From positions 1 through 41,301 of the forward strand of contig CAZFMJ010000023.1 of NCBI GenBank assembly GCA_964520045.1: a stretch of 41,301 nucleotides of DNA, read 5' to 3'. The notes beneath the pieces are model-generated. The model was not told the origin of the DNA and did not search any database. It saw only the letters and a list, made by a program, of their open reading frames with translations. The first letter of the stretch is position 1, and each line of letters opens with the position of its first letter. The translations under genes were made by a program, and so were the position numbers. Positions 24,782-33,347 of this stretch are shown one piece after another. This DNA is from CAZFMJ01 sp964520045 (lineage in GTDB: Bacteria; Elusimicrobiota; Elusimicrobia; Elusimicrobiales; CAZFMJ01).

Positions 24782-24959
24782 TTGGTTGTTTCCGGGGTAA
24801 TAGTGCTCTGTAATTGCAATTTCGTCTGAGGAAGACCTGTGACAGTATACTAAATTTTCTTAGGCAGGAATTTGAATGAGACGGCGACTGGGGGGTAGAA
24901 GAAGAGTCTCTCGGGTAAAATTTTACGGACAGAGGACATATGGACAAATAGGACTGTTG

Positions 24960-25547
24960 TTAATTATGCAGCCGCGATATGATGCGCCACATGAACGGCG
25001 AAGTATCTTCATGGCGCAGTTTTCCTAAAACGAATAACCATGCCATTATGCCGTAGCTTGCGCTGTTGACGGCCAAACTCCAATACCACGCCTTTTTCAC
25101 CGGCAGGCTCCAGTTTTTTCCGGTTAAGGCGGAGGTGTAGCTTAATGCTTCGATAAAAACGGTGACGAAATACGCCGCCAAAAATATTTGGCGCATTAAG
25201 ATTACAGGGTCGGAAGCAGGCGCTATTGCGGCCCATATTTTTCTGAACAGCGGAACGAGGAAAGGCAGAAGGAATGTGCCTATAACAGCCGATATGATAT
25301 TGGCGCGCGCGCTCATGCTCCAAATGGATTTTTTTAGTTCATGTCTGATGTCTTTGCTTAAAAAATAAAGCAGGAAACCTTCTCCTAATATAAGAGCGGG
25401 CATTACGATTATAACGGTGAATCCTCCGAAGCCGGTTGAATAAACGGGCAGATCGGCATTAGCCCAAACAGGCGGGATGCAGATTAATAAAGCTAAAACA
25501 GCGCAAAAAAGCATACGGTCCGTATTTTTACCGGAAACTGTTTCCAT
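24960..25547 (-). CDS. Multi-pass membrane protein of unknown function
   Basis: A 195-residue protein if started at the ATG at 25547. It has an N-terminal signal or first helix (MLFCAVLALLICIPPVWA) and four further hydrophobic segments, including IIVMPALILGEGFLLYFL, NIISAVIGTFLLPFLVPLF and ILMRQIFLAAYFVTVFIEAL. The frame is open for 93 more codons upstream, but that part is charged and aromatic without a membrane or domain pattern and is probably non-coding. The family is not recognised. It lies downstream of nothing on its strand and divergent from the phospholipase D-like gene. Confidence 0.6.
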   Translation of the reverse strand: METVSGKNTDRMLFCAVLALLICIPPVWANADLPVYSTGFGGFTVIIVMPALILGEGFLLYFLSKDIRHELKKSIWSMSARANIISAVIGTFLLPFLVPLFRKIWAAIAPASDPVILMRQIFLAAYFVTVFIEALSYTSALTGKNWSLPVKKAWYWSLAVNSASYGIMAWLFVLGKLRHEDTSPFMWRIISRLHN

Positions 25548-25893
25548 AATAAAATAGAATTTTGGGGCAAATGAGCCGGTTTGAGCCGTCGGCTGAAAAA
25601 TAATCTCAAGCCTATCGTATCGTGTATGGTATCCAGAAAATAATACAATAAAACAAGACGGTTGCAAAACATGCGGAAGAAAATCGTGTGAATTAAAAAT
25701 ACTGCGCTTTCCGCCGTAGGTCTTTGGACTGAAAAACCCATAGTCCAAAAGCCTGTCCGCCGATAGGTTCTTCGGCTCATGCAAAAAAACCCCCATTAAG
25801 TAGAATATACGCGGTAGTATCGTCACACAAGCCGATAAATGCCCCGGTTATTTGGCGGCTCCGCCTGAGGTTTACGGCGGGGAGTTTCCGGCC
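25548..25893. other. Divergent intergenic region, no gene supported
   Basis: About 345 bases between the membrane protein start and the phospholipase D-like start. Open frames exist on the minus strand, but neither shows a recognisable domain. AT-rich patches around 25630-25650 could hold a promoter; I cannot assign one with confidence. A GGGGAG ribosome-binding site precedes the ATG at 25894. Confidence 0.5.
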
Positions 25894-27141
25894 ATGAACG
25901 GGGAATATAATAAAAAAATGAAGAAATTTTACTCAGCGCTTTGGTTGATATTATTCTGCCTGTCTCCGCTGTATTCCTCGGATAAGCAGAATATTCTCGA
26001 GTCTTACGGACTGCGGCCGTCCGACGCCGTCATTGAAATCCCGGCGCCGGCATATCCGCTGAATGAATTTCCCGGGGCGGGATATAATCCGGGCTTTACC
26101 TACACGCAAAAGGCGCAATACGGCGGTTCCGGTTTTTCAGGCGTTCCGGATTGTTTTTTTACCGAGGAGACCAAGGTTTCCGAAGTGATATCCGGCGTTC
26201 TTGATAATACGAATTATACGCTGGACGTGGCGCTTTACAATCTACAAATCCCGGTTTTGTCTCAGAAGATCCTGGATGCCAGGGACCGCGGGGTTAAAGT
26301 GCGCGTGATAATAGACTATGACCATGTGTATCCGGAGATTGGCAAAGAAATAAAATTTTTGATAGACAACGGCGTGGATTTAAAGCTTATAAAAGGCATC
26401 GGCGGCTCCGGCTCAATGCATAATAAATACGCCGTTTTCGACGGCGCCGCTTTGCAGACCGGGTCCGCCAATTGGTCTCTTTCCGCTGAGAACGCGAGTT
26501 TTGAAAATATGATGTTCGTGTATGACAAAGATATCATAGAAGGATTTCAGAAAAATTTTGAGTGGCTTTGGACTTACGCAAGTCCGGCGAATGCGCGGTA
26601 TGAAAAACCCGCCATGCTCGCGCCTGCTCCCGCGGATCCCGGCCCTTCGGTGGAGTTGAACGGAGAAATATTTCCCAAATACATATTTTCGCCCAACGGC
26701 GGCACGCAGGATATGATAGTAAAGGCCATAGATTCAGCCATGACGGAAGTCGACGCGGCCATGTTCACTTTTACTTCCGAGCCGATTTTCAACGCCCTGA
26801 AGCGCGCCTCGGCGCGCGGGATCAACGTCAAGCTTATGGTTCACGCCGGGCAGAAATTCCCCTTCATGGCGGACGCGCTGAGAAGCGGGTTGGGCCTTAA
26901 GCTGGCAAAAGGCCGGGTGGAAAAAGGGCTCATGCACAACAAATATGTGGTCATCGACAATAAATTCCTTGCGAACGGGTCTTTTAACTGGACAAAGACC
27001 GCTGAAATCTATAATTTCGAAAATACCATTTTCACCGTCAACCCGGTTTATGTCGCCCCGTACAAAGCCGAATTTGAAAAGCTTTATTCCAAAGCATACC
27101 GGCCCAAAAAAATAATGTCGATTGACGGACGGATAAATTGA
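25894..27141 (+). CDS. Secreted phospholipase D-like protein with two HKD motifs
   Basis: A 415-residue PLD-superfamily enzyme with a signal peptide (SALWLILFCLSPLYS). Both catalytic motifs are complete: HNK with H176, K178 and D183 (SMHNKYAVFDG, then TGSANWS), and H348, K350, D355 (LMHNKYVVIDN, then NGSFNWT). Two active motifs in one chain and export fit a secreted nuclease or phospholipase; substrate cannot be told. The ATG at 25894 has a GGGGAG site at good spacing; later ATGs are possible. The next gene, 62 bases on, is a secreted ADP-ribosyltransferase-like protein, so the two may form an effector pair. Confidence 0.88.
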   Translation: MNGEYNKKMKKFYSALWLILFCLSPLYSSDKQNILESYGLRPSDAVIEIPAPAYPLNEFPGAGYNPGFTYTQKAQYGGSGFSGVPDCFFTEETKVSEVISGVLDNTNYTLDVALYNLQIPVLSQKILDARDRGVKVRVIIDYDHVYPEIGKEIKFLIDNGVDLKLIKGIGGSGSMHNKYAVFDGAALQTGSANWSLSAENASFENMMFVYDKDIIEGFQKNFEWLWTYASPANARYEKPAMLAPAPADPGPSVELNGEIFPKYIFSPNGGTQDMIVKAIDSAMTEVDAAMFTFTSEPIFNALKRASARGINVKLMVHAGQKFPFMADALRSGLGLKLAKGRVEKGLMHNKYVVIDNKFLANGSFNWTKTAEIYNFENTIFTVNPVYVAPYKAEFEKLYSKAYRPKKIMSIDGRIN

Positions 27142-27203
27142 ATTCAACTCAAAAAGCTGTTCGGGGCAGTATCTTTTGTATCTTGTAAATTAACGGAGCG
27201 TGC

Positions 27204-28103
27204 ATGCGTATGATAAAAATATTTAACCGGATACGCAACACAGCTGGTTTAATAATGATTTCGGTTTTGGTTCTCTGTAATGCCGGGATAAAAACCGTTG
27301 ACGGTTTCGTCGGTGAATCCCCCTTTCCCCAAACAGCTCCGCGCGTCAAACCGCAGGGCGAAAGCCTGAATGCGAATAAATTACAGCCTTACAATGCGGC
27401 GGTTTCCTATAATAAAACCGCGCATTCCGGCATAGGGCTTTTATCTTTTCAAACCTATGATTTTAAGACGCTTTATAAAAGTTTAGGCTATCATAAGCCC
27501 GGCTATTTTGGCGCAAGTTCTGATGAAATCTACGCTCTGCGAATTTATGCAACCAAAGAAGAAGCCTACTACAAAGAAATTAATGATTACCTGCGCTTTT
27601 ATCCGAAAAATTATGACTGGTATGGGACGTCTCCTGAAGAGGCTGAAGTCATTGTGGGTAATATGGATCGTTTTTTCTTGAGAGTTCCGGTTCTTCCCGC
27701 AGACCTGATATTATTTAGAGGCATATCTCTAAAATTCCGATCAAATAAGGGCTATGAAATCAATGAGGAATTTACCGAGAAAGCTTATGTTTCAACGTCG
27801 AGTTCCTTTAAAATCGCAAAATACTTTGCAATTGAAAAAGACGATGATGAGAGCGGCGATTCCCGAAAGGCTGTTTTGGCGTTCTATAATAATCGTCCCG
27901 GAGAAAAAGGGATACTGGTAGACCAGGAAGAGGACGAAATTATCTTAAAGCGTGGAATAAAATTCAGGATAATGGCGAAAAAAGAGACCGGAGAAAAATA
28001 CGATTTTTATCTTATGCAGATATGTTCAGCGTCCTGCGAAACTTTTTTAAGAGATGATGTCCGCTATTTCTGGGACAATTTTAACCGCGACAATATATAT
28101 TAA
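27204..28103 (+). CDS. Secreted ADP-ribosyltransferase-like protein (R-S-E class)
   Basis: A 299-residue protein with an N-terminal hydrophobic signal (LIMISVLVLCNAG) and a C-terminal domain with the ordered signature of arginine-type mono-ADP-ribosyltransferases (ADP-ribosyltransferase exoenzyme group). R172 lies in LILFRGISL, S197-T198-S199 in AYVSTSSSFKIAKYF, and the ExE motif E243-x-E245 in QEEDEIILKRGIKFRI, which also shows the family's GxxFRI strand. An upstream helix pair (YALRIYATKEEAYYKEINDYLR) matches the usual start of the domain. Such enzymes transfer ADP-ribose from NAD+ to protein arginine. GGAG precedes the ATG by five bases. The TAA stop coincides with the first bases of a TAACCTG repeat. 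No neighbouring immunity gene is obvious. Confidence 0.8.
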   Translation: MRMIKIFNRIRNTAGLIMISVLVLCNAGIKTVDGFVGESPFPQTAPRVKPQGESLNANKLQPYNAAVSYNKTAHSGIGLLSFQTYDFKTLYKSLGYHKPGYFGASSDEIYALRIYATKEEAYYKEINDYLRFYPKNYDWYGTSPEEAEVIVGNMDRFFLRVPVLPADLILFRGISLKFRSNKGYEINEEFTEKAYVSTSSSFKIAKYFAIEKDDDESGDSRKAVLAFYNNRPGEKGILVDQEEDEIILKRGIKFRIMAKKETGEKYDFYLMQICSASCETFLRDDVRYFWDNFNRDNIY

Positions 28104-28215
28104 CCTGAAAACTGCAGTTGAAACATGTTTATCGTATCAAAAAGCTGAATTTTTTTATGTATCCCCCTCTCCTCCTCCTACGCTTCGCCAATGGAGGGCT
28201 TCGGAGAGACAGGCT
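28101..28215. repeat. Degenerate copy of the TAACCTG / CCCTCTCC repeat
   Basis: It begins TAACCTGAAAACTGCAGTTG, very like the ends of the palindrome at 33860-33955. A CCCTCTCC-rich stretch and a small inverted motif follow (CTTCGCC and GGCTTCGG). It overlaps the stop codon of the ADP-ribosyltransferase gene; the remainder of the gap to mtgA has no gene. Confidence 0.5.
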
Positions 28216-28290
28216 TCCCTCTCCCCGAATCGGACTATTTTTGCTATTTTTTTAAGTGAAAGCTTAAGTAAAGAAAGTCGGAAATAGATG

Positions 28291-29100
28291 CTATCTGGCG
28301 GGTTCAGGGACTGGAGGTTCGGCCTGAAGCGTCAGGACGGGAGGGGCGGCGGTTGAAAATATCAGGTCGGGCGGAACTTCGTCCATATCTTTCTCCACTT
28401 CATCGGGCAGGTATCCCGAGGCGCGCATGCGCGATAGGATGTTGCTTCGCCGCCGTATCAGCCCCCTGCTGGTGCTGTTCACTTTCCACCTTGCCGGGCT
28501 CGGCATGATTGAGGCAAGAGCTATCGCTTCTTCCGGGTTGATTTCGGACGCGGGTTTTCCGAAATATGCCCGGCCGGCCGCCTCCGCGCCGAATATCCCC
28601 TTGCCCCACTCCGCGATATTGAGATAAAGTTCGAGGATGCGCCGTTTGCCCAGATGTTTTTCCAGCATTACGGCGATAATCATCTCCTTTATCTTGCGCA
28701 AAGGGTTCTTGGAAGGGGAGAGATAGAGATTGCGCGCTACCTGCTGGGTTATGGTGCTTCCGCCGTAGGCGAACCGTCTTTTTCGGATGTTCGTTTCTAT
28801 GGCTATACGGAACTGCTCCCAGTCTATCCCTTTGTGGCGGTAAAACGTGTCGTCTTCTGCGATAACCACGGCATGCCGAAGGTGCTCCGATATGTCGTCC
28901 ATGCCGACCCATGACATCTGCTTTACGAACTTTTTGCCGGCTTTGCGCGCCTGTTTTGCCCTTAGCAGAGTGTATGCGGTTTCCCTGGGATTCTGCTTCT
29001 TGTATATCCTCACATCCGGAAGCCAAAGCAGATAGGCAAGCGGGCACAGGACGGCCAGACCGATGAAGGCAAGCAGAGCATTTCTTTTTGTTAAAAACAT
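28291..29100 (-). CDS. mtgA: Monofunctional peptidoglycan glycosyltransferase MtgA
   Basis: A GT51 enzyme (269 residues) that polymerises lipid II into glycan strands at the outer face of the inner membrane. It has one N-terminal transmembrane helix (LLAFIGLAVLCPLAYLLWL). GT51 motifs are in order: catalytic E82 in AEDDTFYRHKG, GGSTITQQVARN, RKIKEMIIAVMLEKHLGKRRILELYLN, and IFGAEAAGRAYFGK. No transpeptidase domain follows, only a proline-rich tail (PPVPEPAR). On its strand TATAAT lies six bases before the ATG, so the message may be nearly leaderless. Confidence 0.95.
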   Translation of the reverse strand: MFLTKRNALLAFIGLAVLCPLAYLLWLPDVRIYKKQNPRETAYTLLRAKQARKAGKKFVKQMSWVGMDDISEHLRHAVVIAEDDTFYRHKGIDWEQFRIAIETNIRKRRFAYGGSTITQQVARNLYLSPSKNPLRKIKEMIIAVMLEKHLGKRRILELYLNIAEWGKGIFGAEAAGRAYFGKPASEINPEEAIALASIMPSPARWKVNSTSRGLIRRRSNILSRMRASGYLPDEVEKDMDEVPPDLIFSTAAPPVLTLQAEPPVPEPAR

Positions 29101-29223
29101 AGCCTATTATAGCGGTAGGCCGGGTGTTTTGGCAAATATAGGAAGAGGAAGGGGGGGGCGACTCGCCTTGCCGGCAAACCCGTATGACCGCGCATAAATT
29201 CTTTATATATGCGACCCATGATT

Positions 29224-29232
29224 TGTTATAAT
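29224..29232 (+). promoter_or_regulatory. Extended -10 promoter of pckG
   Basis: TGTTATAAT, a perfect extended -10, lies about 90 bases upstream of the pckG ATG. A long leader with no visible regulatory structure follows, ending in the AAAGGAG ribosome-binding site at 29308-29314. Confidence 0.55.
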
Positions 29233-29319
29233 TTTCGAGATAGAGGCGCGGCAAAAATTTCCATGGCTATCTGCATCCCGAAGCCTGGAAAATCACCGCT
29301 TCAAAAAAAAGGAGTTTTT

Positions 29320-31215
29320 ATGATCACAAGCCCTGAACTTCTGCGGAGCAAAATGAGCAAGACCGGTTATGAAAAACTTACCGCCCTGAAAAACGAAAAG
29401 GTCATGGCTTTTGTCGGCGAATTCGCCCGCCGCTGCAACCCGAAATCAATTTATGTCTGCGGCGACAGCGCCAATGACGAGGCTTATATCAGGAAAACCG
29501 CGCTTGAAAAAGGCGAGGAGCATCCCATGACGCTGAAAGGCCAGACCATACATTGGGACGGGTACGGCGACCAGGGCAGGGATAAGGCCGCCACCCGCTA
29601 TCTTGTGTCGGGGGAAAATCTTGGAAAAATGAAATCCCTGAATTCTCTGCCCTATGAGGCCGGGCATAAAGAGATCATGGATATAGCCGAAAATATTATG
29701 GAAGGCAAAGATGCGGTGGTCAAATTCTTTGCGGAAGGCCCGGCGCAAAGCCCCTTTACCGTGCCCTGCGTGCAGTTTACGGATTCCTTTTATGTAGCCC
29801 ACTCTGAATCTATACTTTACCGCCCGGCATACGCGCATTTCCTTAATATGAAAGAAGGGGAAAAGGACGATTTCTTCCGTTTCATACACTCCGCCGGCAG
29901 GCTTGACGGCCGGGGCTGTTCGGTTGATCTGGACAAGCGCCGCGTCTACATCGATACGCAGAACAATATCGTTTACTCCATGAATAATCAATATGCAGGG
30001 AACTCCGTGGGGCTCAAAAAACATTCCATGCGTCTGGCTATAAACAAAGCCGGCCGCGAAGGCTGGCTCTGCGAGCATATGTTCCTTATGGCGGCGCAGA
30101 ACCCGGGAAAAAACCGCAGTACCTATTTCGCCGGCGCGTATCCGTCGGCCTGCGGCAAAACTTCCACGGCCATGATCCCGGGCGAAAAAATAGTGGGAGA
30201 CGATATCGTGTATTTCCGCAGTATCAAGGGCGAGTTTCGGGGCGTAAATGTCGAACAGGGCATATTCGGCATCATCAAGGATGTTAATGCGGAGGACGAC
30301 CCGGTAATCTTCAAGAACCTTATGCTGGATCAGGAGACCATTTTTTCAAATATTCTACAGGGGCCGGACAAAAAGCCTTACTGGCTGGGCTGCGGCATGA
30401 AAACCCCGGACGAGGGGATCAACCATCACGGAGTCTGGAAAAAAGGGGACAGGGATGAAAAGGGCGTTGAAATTCCCCTTGCTCACGCGAATGCCCGCTA
30501 CACGATACGGCTGGATTATCTGGATAATTTCGACAAAGAAGGTTTTGAGGCTAAAGAAGGCATAAAAGTGCAGGGCATCCTGTACGGGGGACGCGACAGC
30601 GATATAACTGTTCCCGTAGAGGAGTCCGCCTCATGGCGGGACGGCATTCTTCTCAAGGCCTGCACCGTGGAATCCGAAACCACCAGCGCGACGATAGGCA
30701 AGGAAGGCGTAAGAACGCCGTCGCCGATGGCCAATCTGGATTTTGTGTCCTATCCGCTCGGAGAATACGTGATGAATAATATAAACTTCGTCAAAGGCAT
30801 GAAGGAAACACCGCTGATATTCAGCGCCAACTATTTTATGAAGAGCGCCGAAGGCCGGTTTATGACCGGCAAACTCGCGAAAAAAGTATGGCTGCACTGG
30901 GCGGAGGGCAGGATACACGGAGAATATGAAGCGTATGATACCCCGACAGGCAGGATCCCGCGCTACTCTGATATTAAAAGATTGTTCAAAGAACTGCTGA
31001 ACGAGGATTTCAGCGAAGCGGATTACAAATACCTCTTCACCTTCCGCTGCGGCAAATGGCTGGAGAAACTGGACAGGACCGCGGCTTTCTTCCGAAAAAT
31101 GGATCCGTCCACCCCGGCTGAAATTTTCGCCTTCTGGGATGCGGCAAAACGCAATATCGCGGATGCCGCGGCTAAATACGGCGCCGAGATCCTCCCCGGT
31201 TCTTACATATCCTGA
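29320..31215 (+). CDS. pckG: Phosphoenolpyruvate carboxykinase (GTP)
   Basis: Converts oxaloacetate and GTP to PEP, CO2 and GDP; a gluconeogenic or anaplerotic enzyme. It has 631 residues, normal for the GTP-dependent type. The nucleotide loop with the reactive cysteine is GAYPSACGKTS (C278, K280), and the metal/nucleotide motif GDDIVYF follows. The substrate-binding N-terminal half has VYVCGDS-like IYVCGDSANDEA and the conserved GRLDGRGC region, and the C-terminal half has ETTSATIGKEGVR. The ATG at 29320 has a strong ribosome-binding site; the open frame upstream is leader. Two tandem hairpins follow the stop. Confidence 0.97.
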   Translation: MITSPELLRSKMSKTGYEKLTALKNEKVMAFVGEFARRCNPKSIYVCGDSANDEAYIRKTALEKGEEHPMTLKGQTIHWDGYGDQGRDKAATRYLVSGENLGKMKSLNSLPYEAGHKEIMDIAENIMEGKDAVVKFFAEGPAQSPFTVPCVQFTDSFYVAHSESILYRPAYAHFLNMKEGEKDDFFRFIHSAGRLDGRGCSVDLDKRRVYIDTQNNIVYSMNNQYAGNSVGLKKHSMRLAINKAGREGWLCEHMFLMAAQNPGKNRSTYFAGAYPSACGKTSTAMIPGEKIVGDDIVYFRSIKGEFRGVNVEQGIFGIIKDVNAEDDPVIFKNLMLDQETIFSNILQGPDKKPYWLGCGMKTPDEGINHHGVWKKGDRDEKGVEIPLAHANARYTIRLDYLDNFDKEGFEAKEGIKVQGILYGGRDSDITVPVEESASWRDGILLKACTVESETTSATIGKEGVRTPSPMANLDFVSYPLGEYVMNNINFVKGMKETPLIFSANYFMKSAEGRFMTGKLAKKVWLHWAEGRIHGEYEAYDTPTGRIPRYSDIKRLFKELLNEDFSEADYKYLFTFRCGKWLEKLDRTAAFFRKMDPSTPAEIFAFWDAAKRNIADAAAKYGAEILPGSYIS

Positions 31216-31226
31216 TTTCCTTAAAT

Positions 31227-31272
31227 GCGATGGGTCTAACAGCCCGTATCGCATGGGTCCTAATGCCCATGC
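31227..31272 (+). repeat. Two tandem hairpins downstream of pckG
   Basis: Two related 23-base direct repeats, each able to fold: GCGAT with ATCGC (31227-31252) and GCATGGG with CCCATGC (31251-31272). No T-run follows, so they look more like mRNA 3'-end stabilisers or a small repeat than a classical terminator. Confidence 0.55.
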
Positions 31273-31315
31273 ATAATGCGGCTTCATCCGTAATACTATT
31301 ATTGAGGGCGGATAT

Positions 31316-31990
31316 ATGAAACTATTGTATGGATTCGTTGCGGCGGCATGGGTTTTGATCTTGGCGGTCATTTGCGCCGGCGCGCAGAACCGCCTTCCGT
31401 ATATTGAAGCCGAAGATATAATTTATAACGCCGAAGCGGTGCGGGAAGTGGAATGCGGCATGGTTCAGCCGGCTAGTCTCTCTTCACAAAGATGCGCTGA
31501 GAAATCCAAAGAAGCCGGGAATATTTCATCCCTTGCCGATGCTATGAAACTTGCAAAAAAAATAATGGACAAATCGGCCCTTTCCTGCAGGCGTTCCGAC
31601 GGTCAACTGGCCGACAAGCTTGCTCATGCGAACCAAATGCTTAATTCTGAGGCGGTTAAAGCCGCCGGAGGTCTGGGAGAATTTTTTGGATGCACCATAG
31701 ACGGGTGGCTGGCTAATGCGACTGGAAAAAGTCCGCCCGCAGCTTTCGTATACAACAGTATTTTAGGGCGCGGGACGATTTATCTCTGCGGGGCTTTCCT
31801 GAAGGATCAGACGGTTGAAACTGTCGCCGAGGTGCTTATTCATGAGGCGGTGCATCTGACAGGCGACTACAATGAGTGTTCTACCAGTCATGCTACCGGC
31901 CATGCTATGGCGAAAGCCGGATATACCCCAGCCAACACCACCTATTGGGCGGAATGCGGATTTACAATTAACGATTTTGTGCGCCGATAA
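31316..31990 (+). CDS. Secreted cysteine-rich protein with HExxH motif, putative metalloprotease
   Basis: A 224-residue protein with a signal peptide (AAAWVLILAVICAGA), at least six cysteines in the mature part, and a zinc-type motif H176-E-A-V-H180 (LIHEAVHLTGDYNECSTS). D184 and E187 follow closely, and a YWAECGF motif comes near the end. The spacing is reminiscent of small M35-like (aspzincin) peptidases but I cannot assign a family. Cysteines suggest disulfides in the periplasm or outside. GAGGGCGG precedes the ATG. It stands between pckG and rsgA with its own leader. Confidence 0.65.
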   Translation: MKLLYGFVAAAWVLILAVICAGAQNRLPYIEAEDIIYNAEAVREVECGMVQPASLSSQRCAEKSKEAGNISSLADAMKLAKKIMDKSALSCRRSDGQLADKLAHANQMLNSEAVKAAGGLGEFFGCTIDGWLANATGKSPPAAFVYNSILGRGTIYLCGAFLKDQTVETVAEVLIHEAVHLTGDYNECSTSHATGHAMAKAGYTPANTTYWAECGFTINDFVRR

Positions 31991-32113
31991 CATGGTTATC
32001 GCATCCCAGTTTCTCCTCATACATCGCGAAATATTACTTATGCAGCTTGCCATAAATAAAGCGGAATAAATTGGCAGGTATACCATCATTTTTATAACAT
32101 TTGGGGAATATCA

Positions 32114-33139
32114 ATGACTACAATCATTCGGGCTTTGGTGACGGTGGAACACAAGCAGGCTTACCGCATTTATTTGGACGGGAAAGAGCTTTCGGCGCAG
32201 GTAACCGGTAAATTTATGGATGGGGCGGTATCAAGGCTGGATTTCCCCGTGGTGGGGGACTATGTCTCGGTAACTTTGCATGATAACGGCGAAAAGGCCG
32301 TAATTCATGAAGTCCTGCCGCGCAAATCCATTCTGCTTAGAAAAGAGGTCTGGACGGGGAAGGACGCCCAGCCTCTGGCCGCGAATATAGACAAGGTGTT
32401 TATTATCATGGGGCTGGACAATAATTATAACATTGCCAGACTTGAGCGCATGCTGGTCGCCGCATGGGACAGCAATGCGATACCGGCGGTGATACTTACA
32501 AAAAAGGACCTTTGCGCCGAAGCCGATTTTCAGAAAAAAACAGCCGCCGCCGCGCTGGCCGCTCCCGGCGTAGACATAGTCGGCATTTCCGCTCTTTCCG
32601 GCGACGGGATCGGGGCGGTTGAAAAAATGCTGGACGGCGGGATTTCCTGCTGTTTCATCGGTTCATCAGGAGCCGGAAAAAGCACCCTGCTGAACCGGCT
32701 CTGCGGTTTTGAGGCGGCGAAGACTCAGGAGGTCAGGGAAAATGACAGCCGCGGCAGGCATACCACCTCAACCCGGCAGTTGTATTTTCTGCCGGGCGGG
32801 GCGCGGATAATTGATACACCCGGCATAAGGGAGTTCTGTCTTGAATACGCAGATGGTCTGGAAGTTTCTTTCCCTGATATCGAAGAACTGGCGGCGCGAT
32901 GCAGGTTTAAAGACTGTTCTCACGATTCGGAACCGGAATGCGCCGTAAAAGCGGCTGTTGAGGGGGGGATATTATCTTCTTCCCGCCTGAAAAATTATCA
33001 GAAGATGCGGAAGGAAATGCGCCGGTCTGAAATCAATGATGATCTTAAAAAACGGATATTTGCGAAGCGGAAGTTTAAAACTTTTTCAAAGAAATGCCGC
33101 GATGTAAGCGCCGTAAGGCGCAAACTGCGCGGCGGATAA
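32114..33139 (+). CDS. rsgA: Ribosome small subunit-dependent GTPase RsgA
   Basis: A 341-residue circularly permuted GTPase for late 30S maturation. An N-terminal OB-fold-like part comes first. G motifs follow in permuted order: TKKD (129-132), SALSG (159-163), GSSGAGKST (183-191) and DTPGIRE (234-240). The C-terminal zinc domain has C263, C268, H270 and C276 (CRFKDCSHDSEPEC), and a basic tail follows (KRKFKTFSKKCRD). The switch region SRGRHTTSTRQ is intact. Confidence 0.97.
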   Translation: MTTIIRALVTVEHKQAYRIYLDGKELSAQVTGKFMDGAVSRLDFPVVGDYVSVTLHDNGEKAVIHEVLPRKSILLRKEVWTGKDAQPLAANIDKVFIIMGLDNNYNIARLERMLVAAWDSNAIPAVILTKKDLCAEADFQKKTAAAALAAPGVDIVGISALSGDGIGAVEKMLDGGISCCFIGSSGAGKSTLLNRLCGFEAAKTQEVRENDSRGRHTTSTRQLYFLPGGARIIDTPGIREFCLEYADGLEVSFPDIEELAARCRFKDCSHDSEPECAVKAAVEGGILSSSRLKNYQKMRKEMRRSEINDDLKKRIFAKRKFKTFSKKCRDVSAVRRKLRGG

Positions 33140-33347
33140 GAAAAAGAGATAGTTCGGATTTAAAGCTGCCCGAATGGCCCATGCGGATATAGGTCAAAAG
33201 GTATTTCAAATTTAGACGTTTCGGCCCATGCAAGAAAATTGCGGTTTAGTTAAAATAGTGGTTGTCCCATTATTGGGGAAGTAGGGCGATTTTCGGACGC
33301 GGGGGACAGGAAGCGTGTTCCCGACCTTAAACGTAAAAGGAAAAGTC

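Noticed and set aside
25548..25826. Ninety-three-codon upstream extension of the membrane protein gene
   Set aside because: No hydrophobic or domain pattern; reads like non-coding DNA, while a natural start with signal helix follows.
29446..30078. Long minus-strand open frame (210 codons) opposite pckG
   Set aside because: It lies wholly inside the unambiguous pckG coding sequence and shows no domain; a codon-bias shadow.
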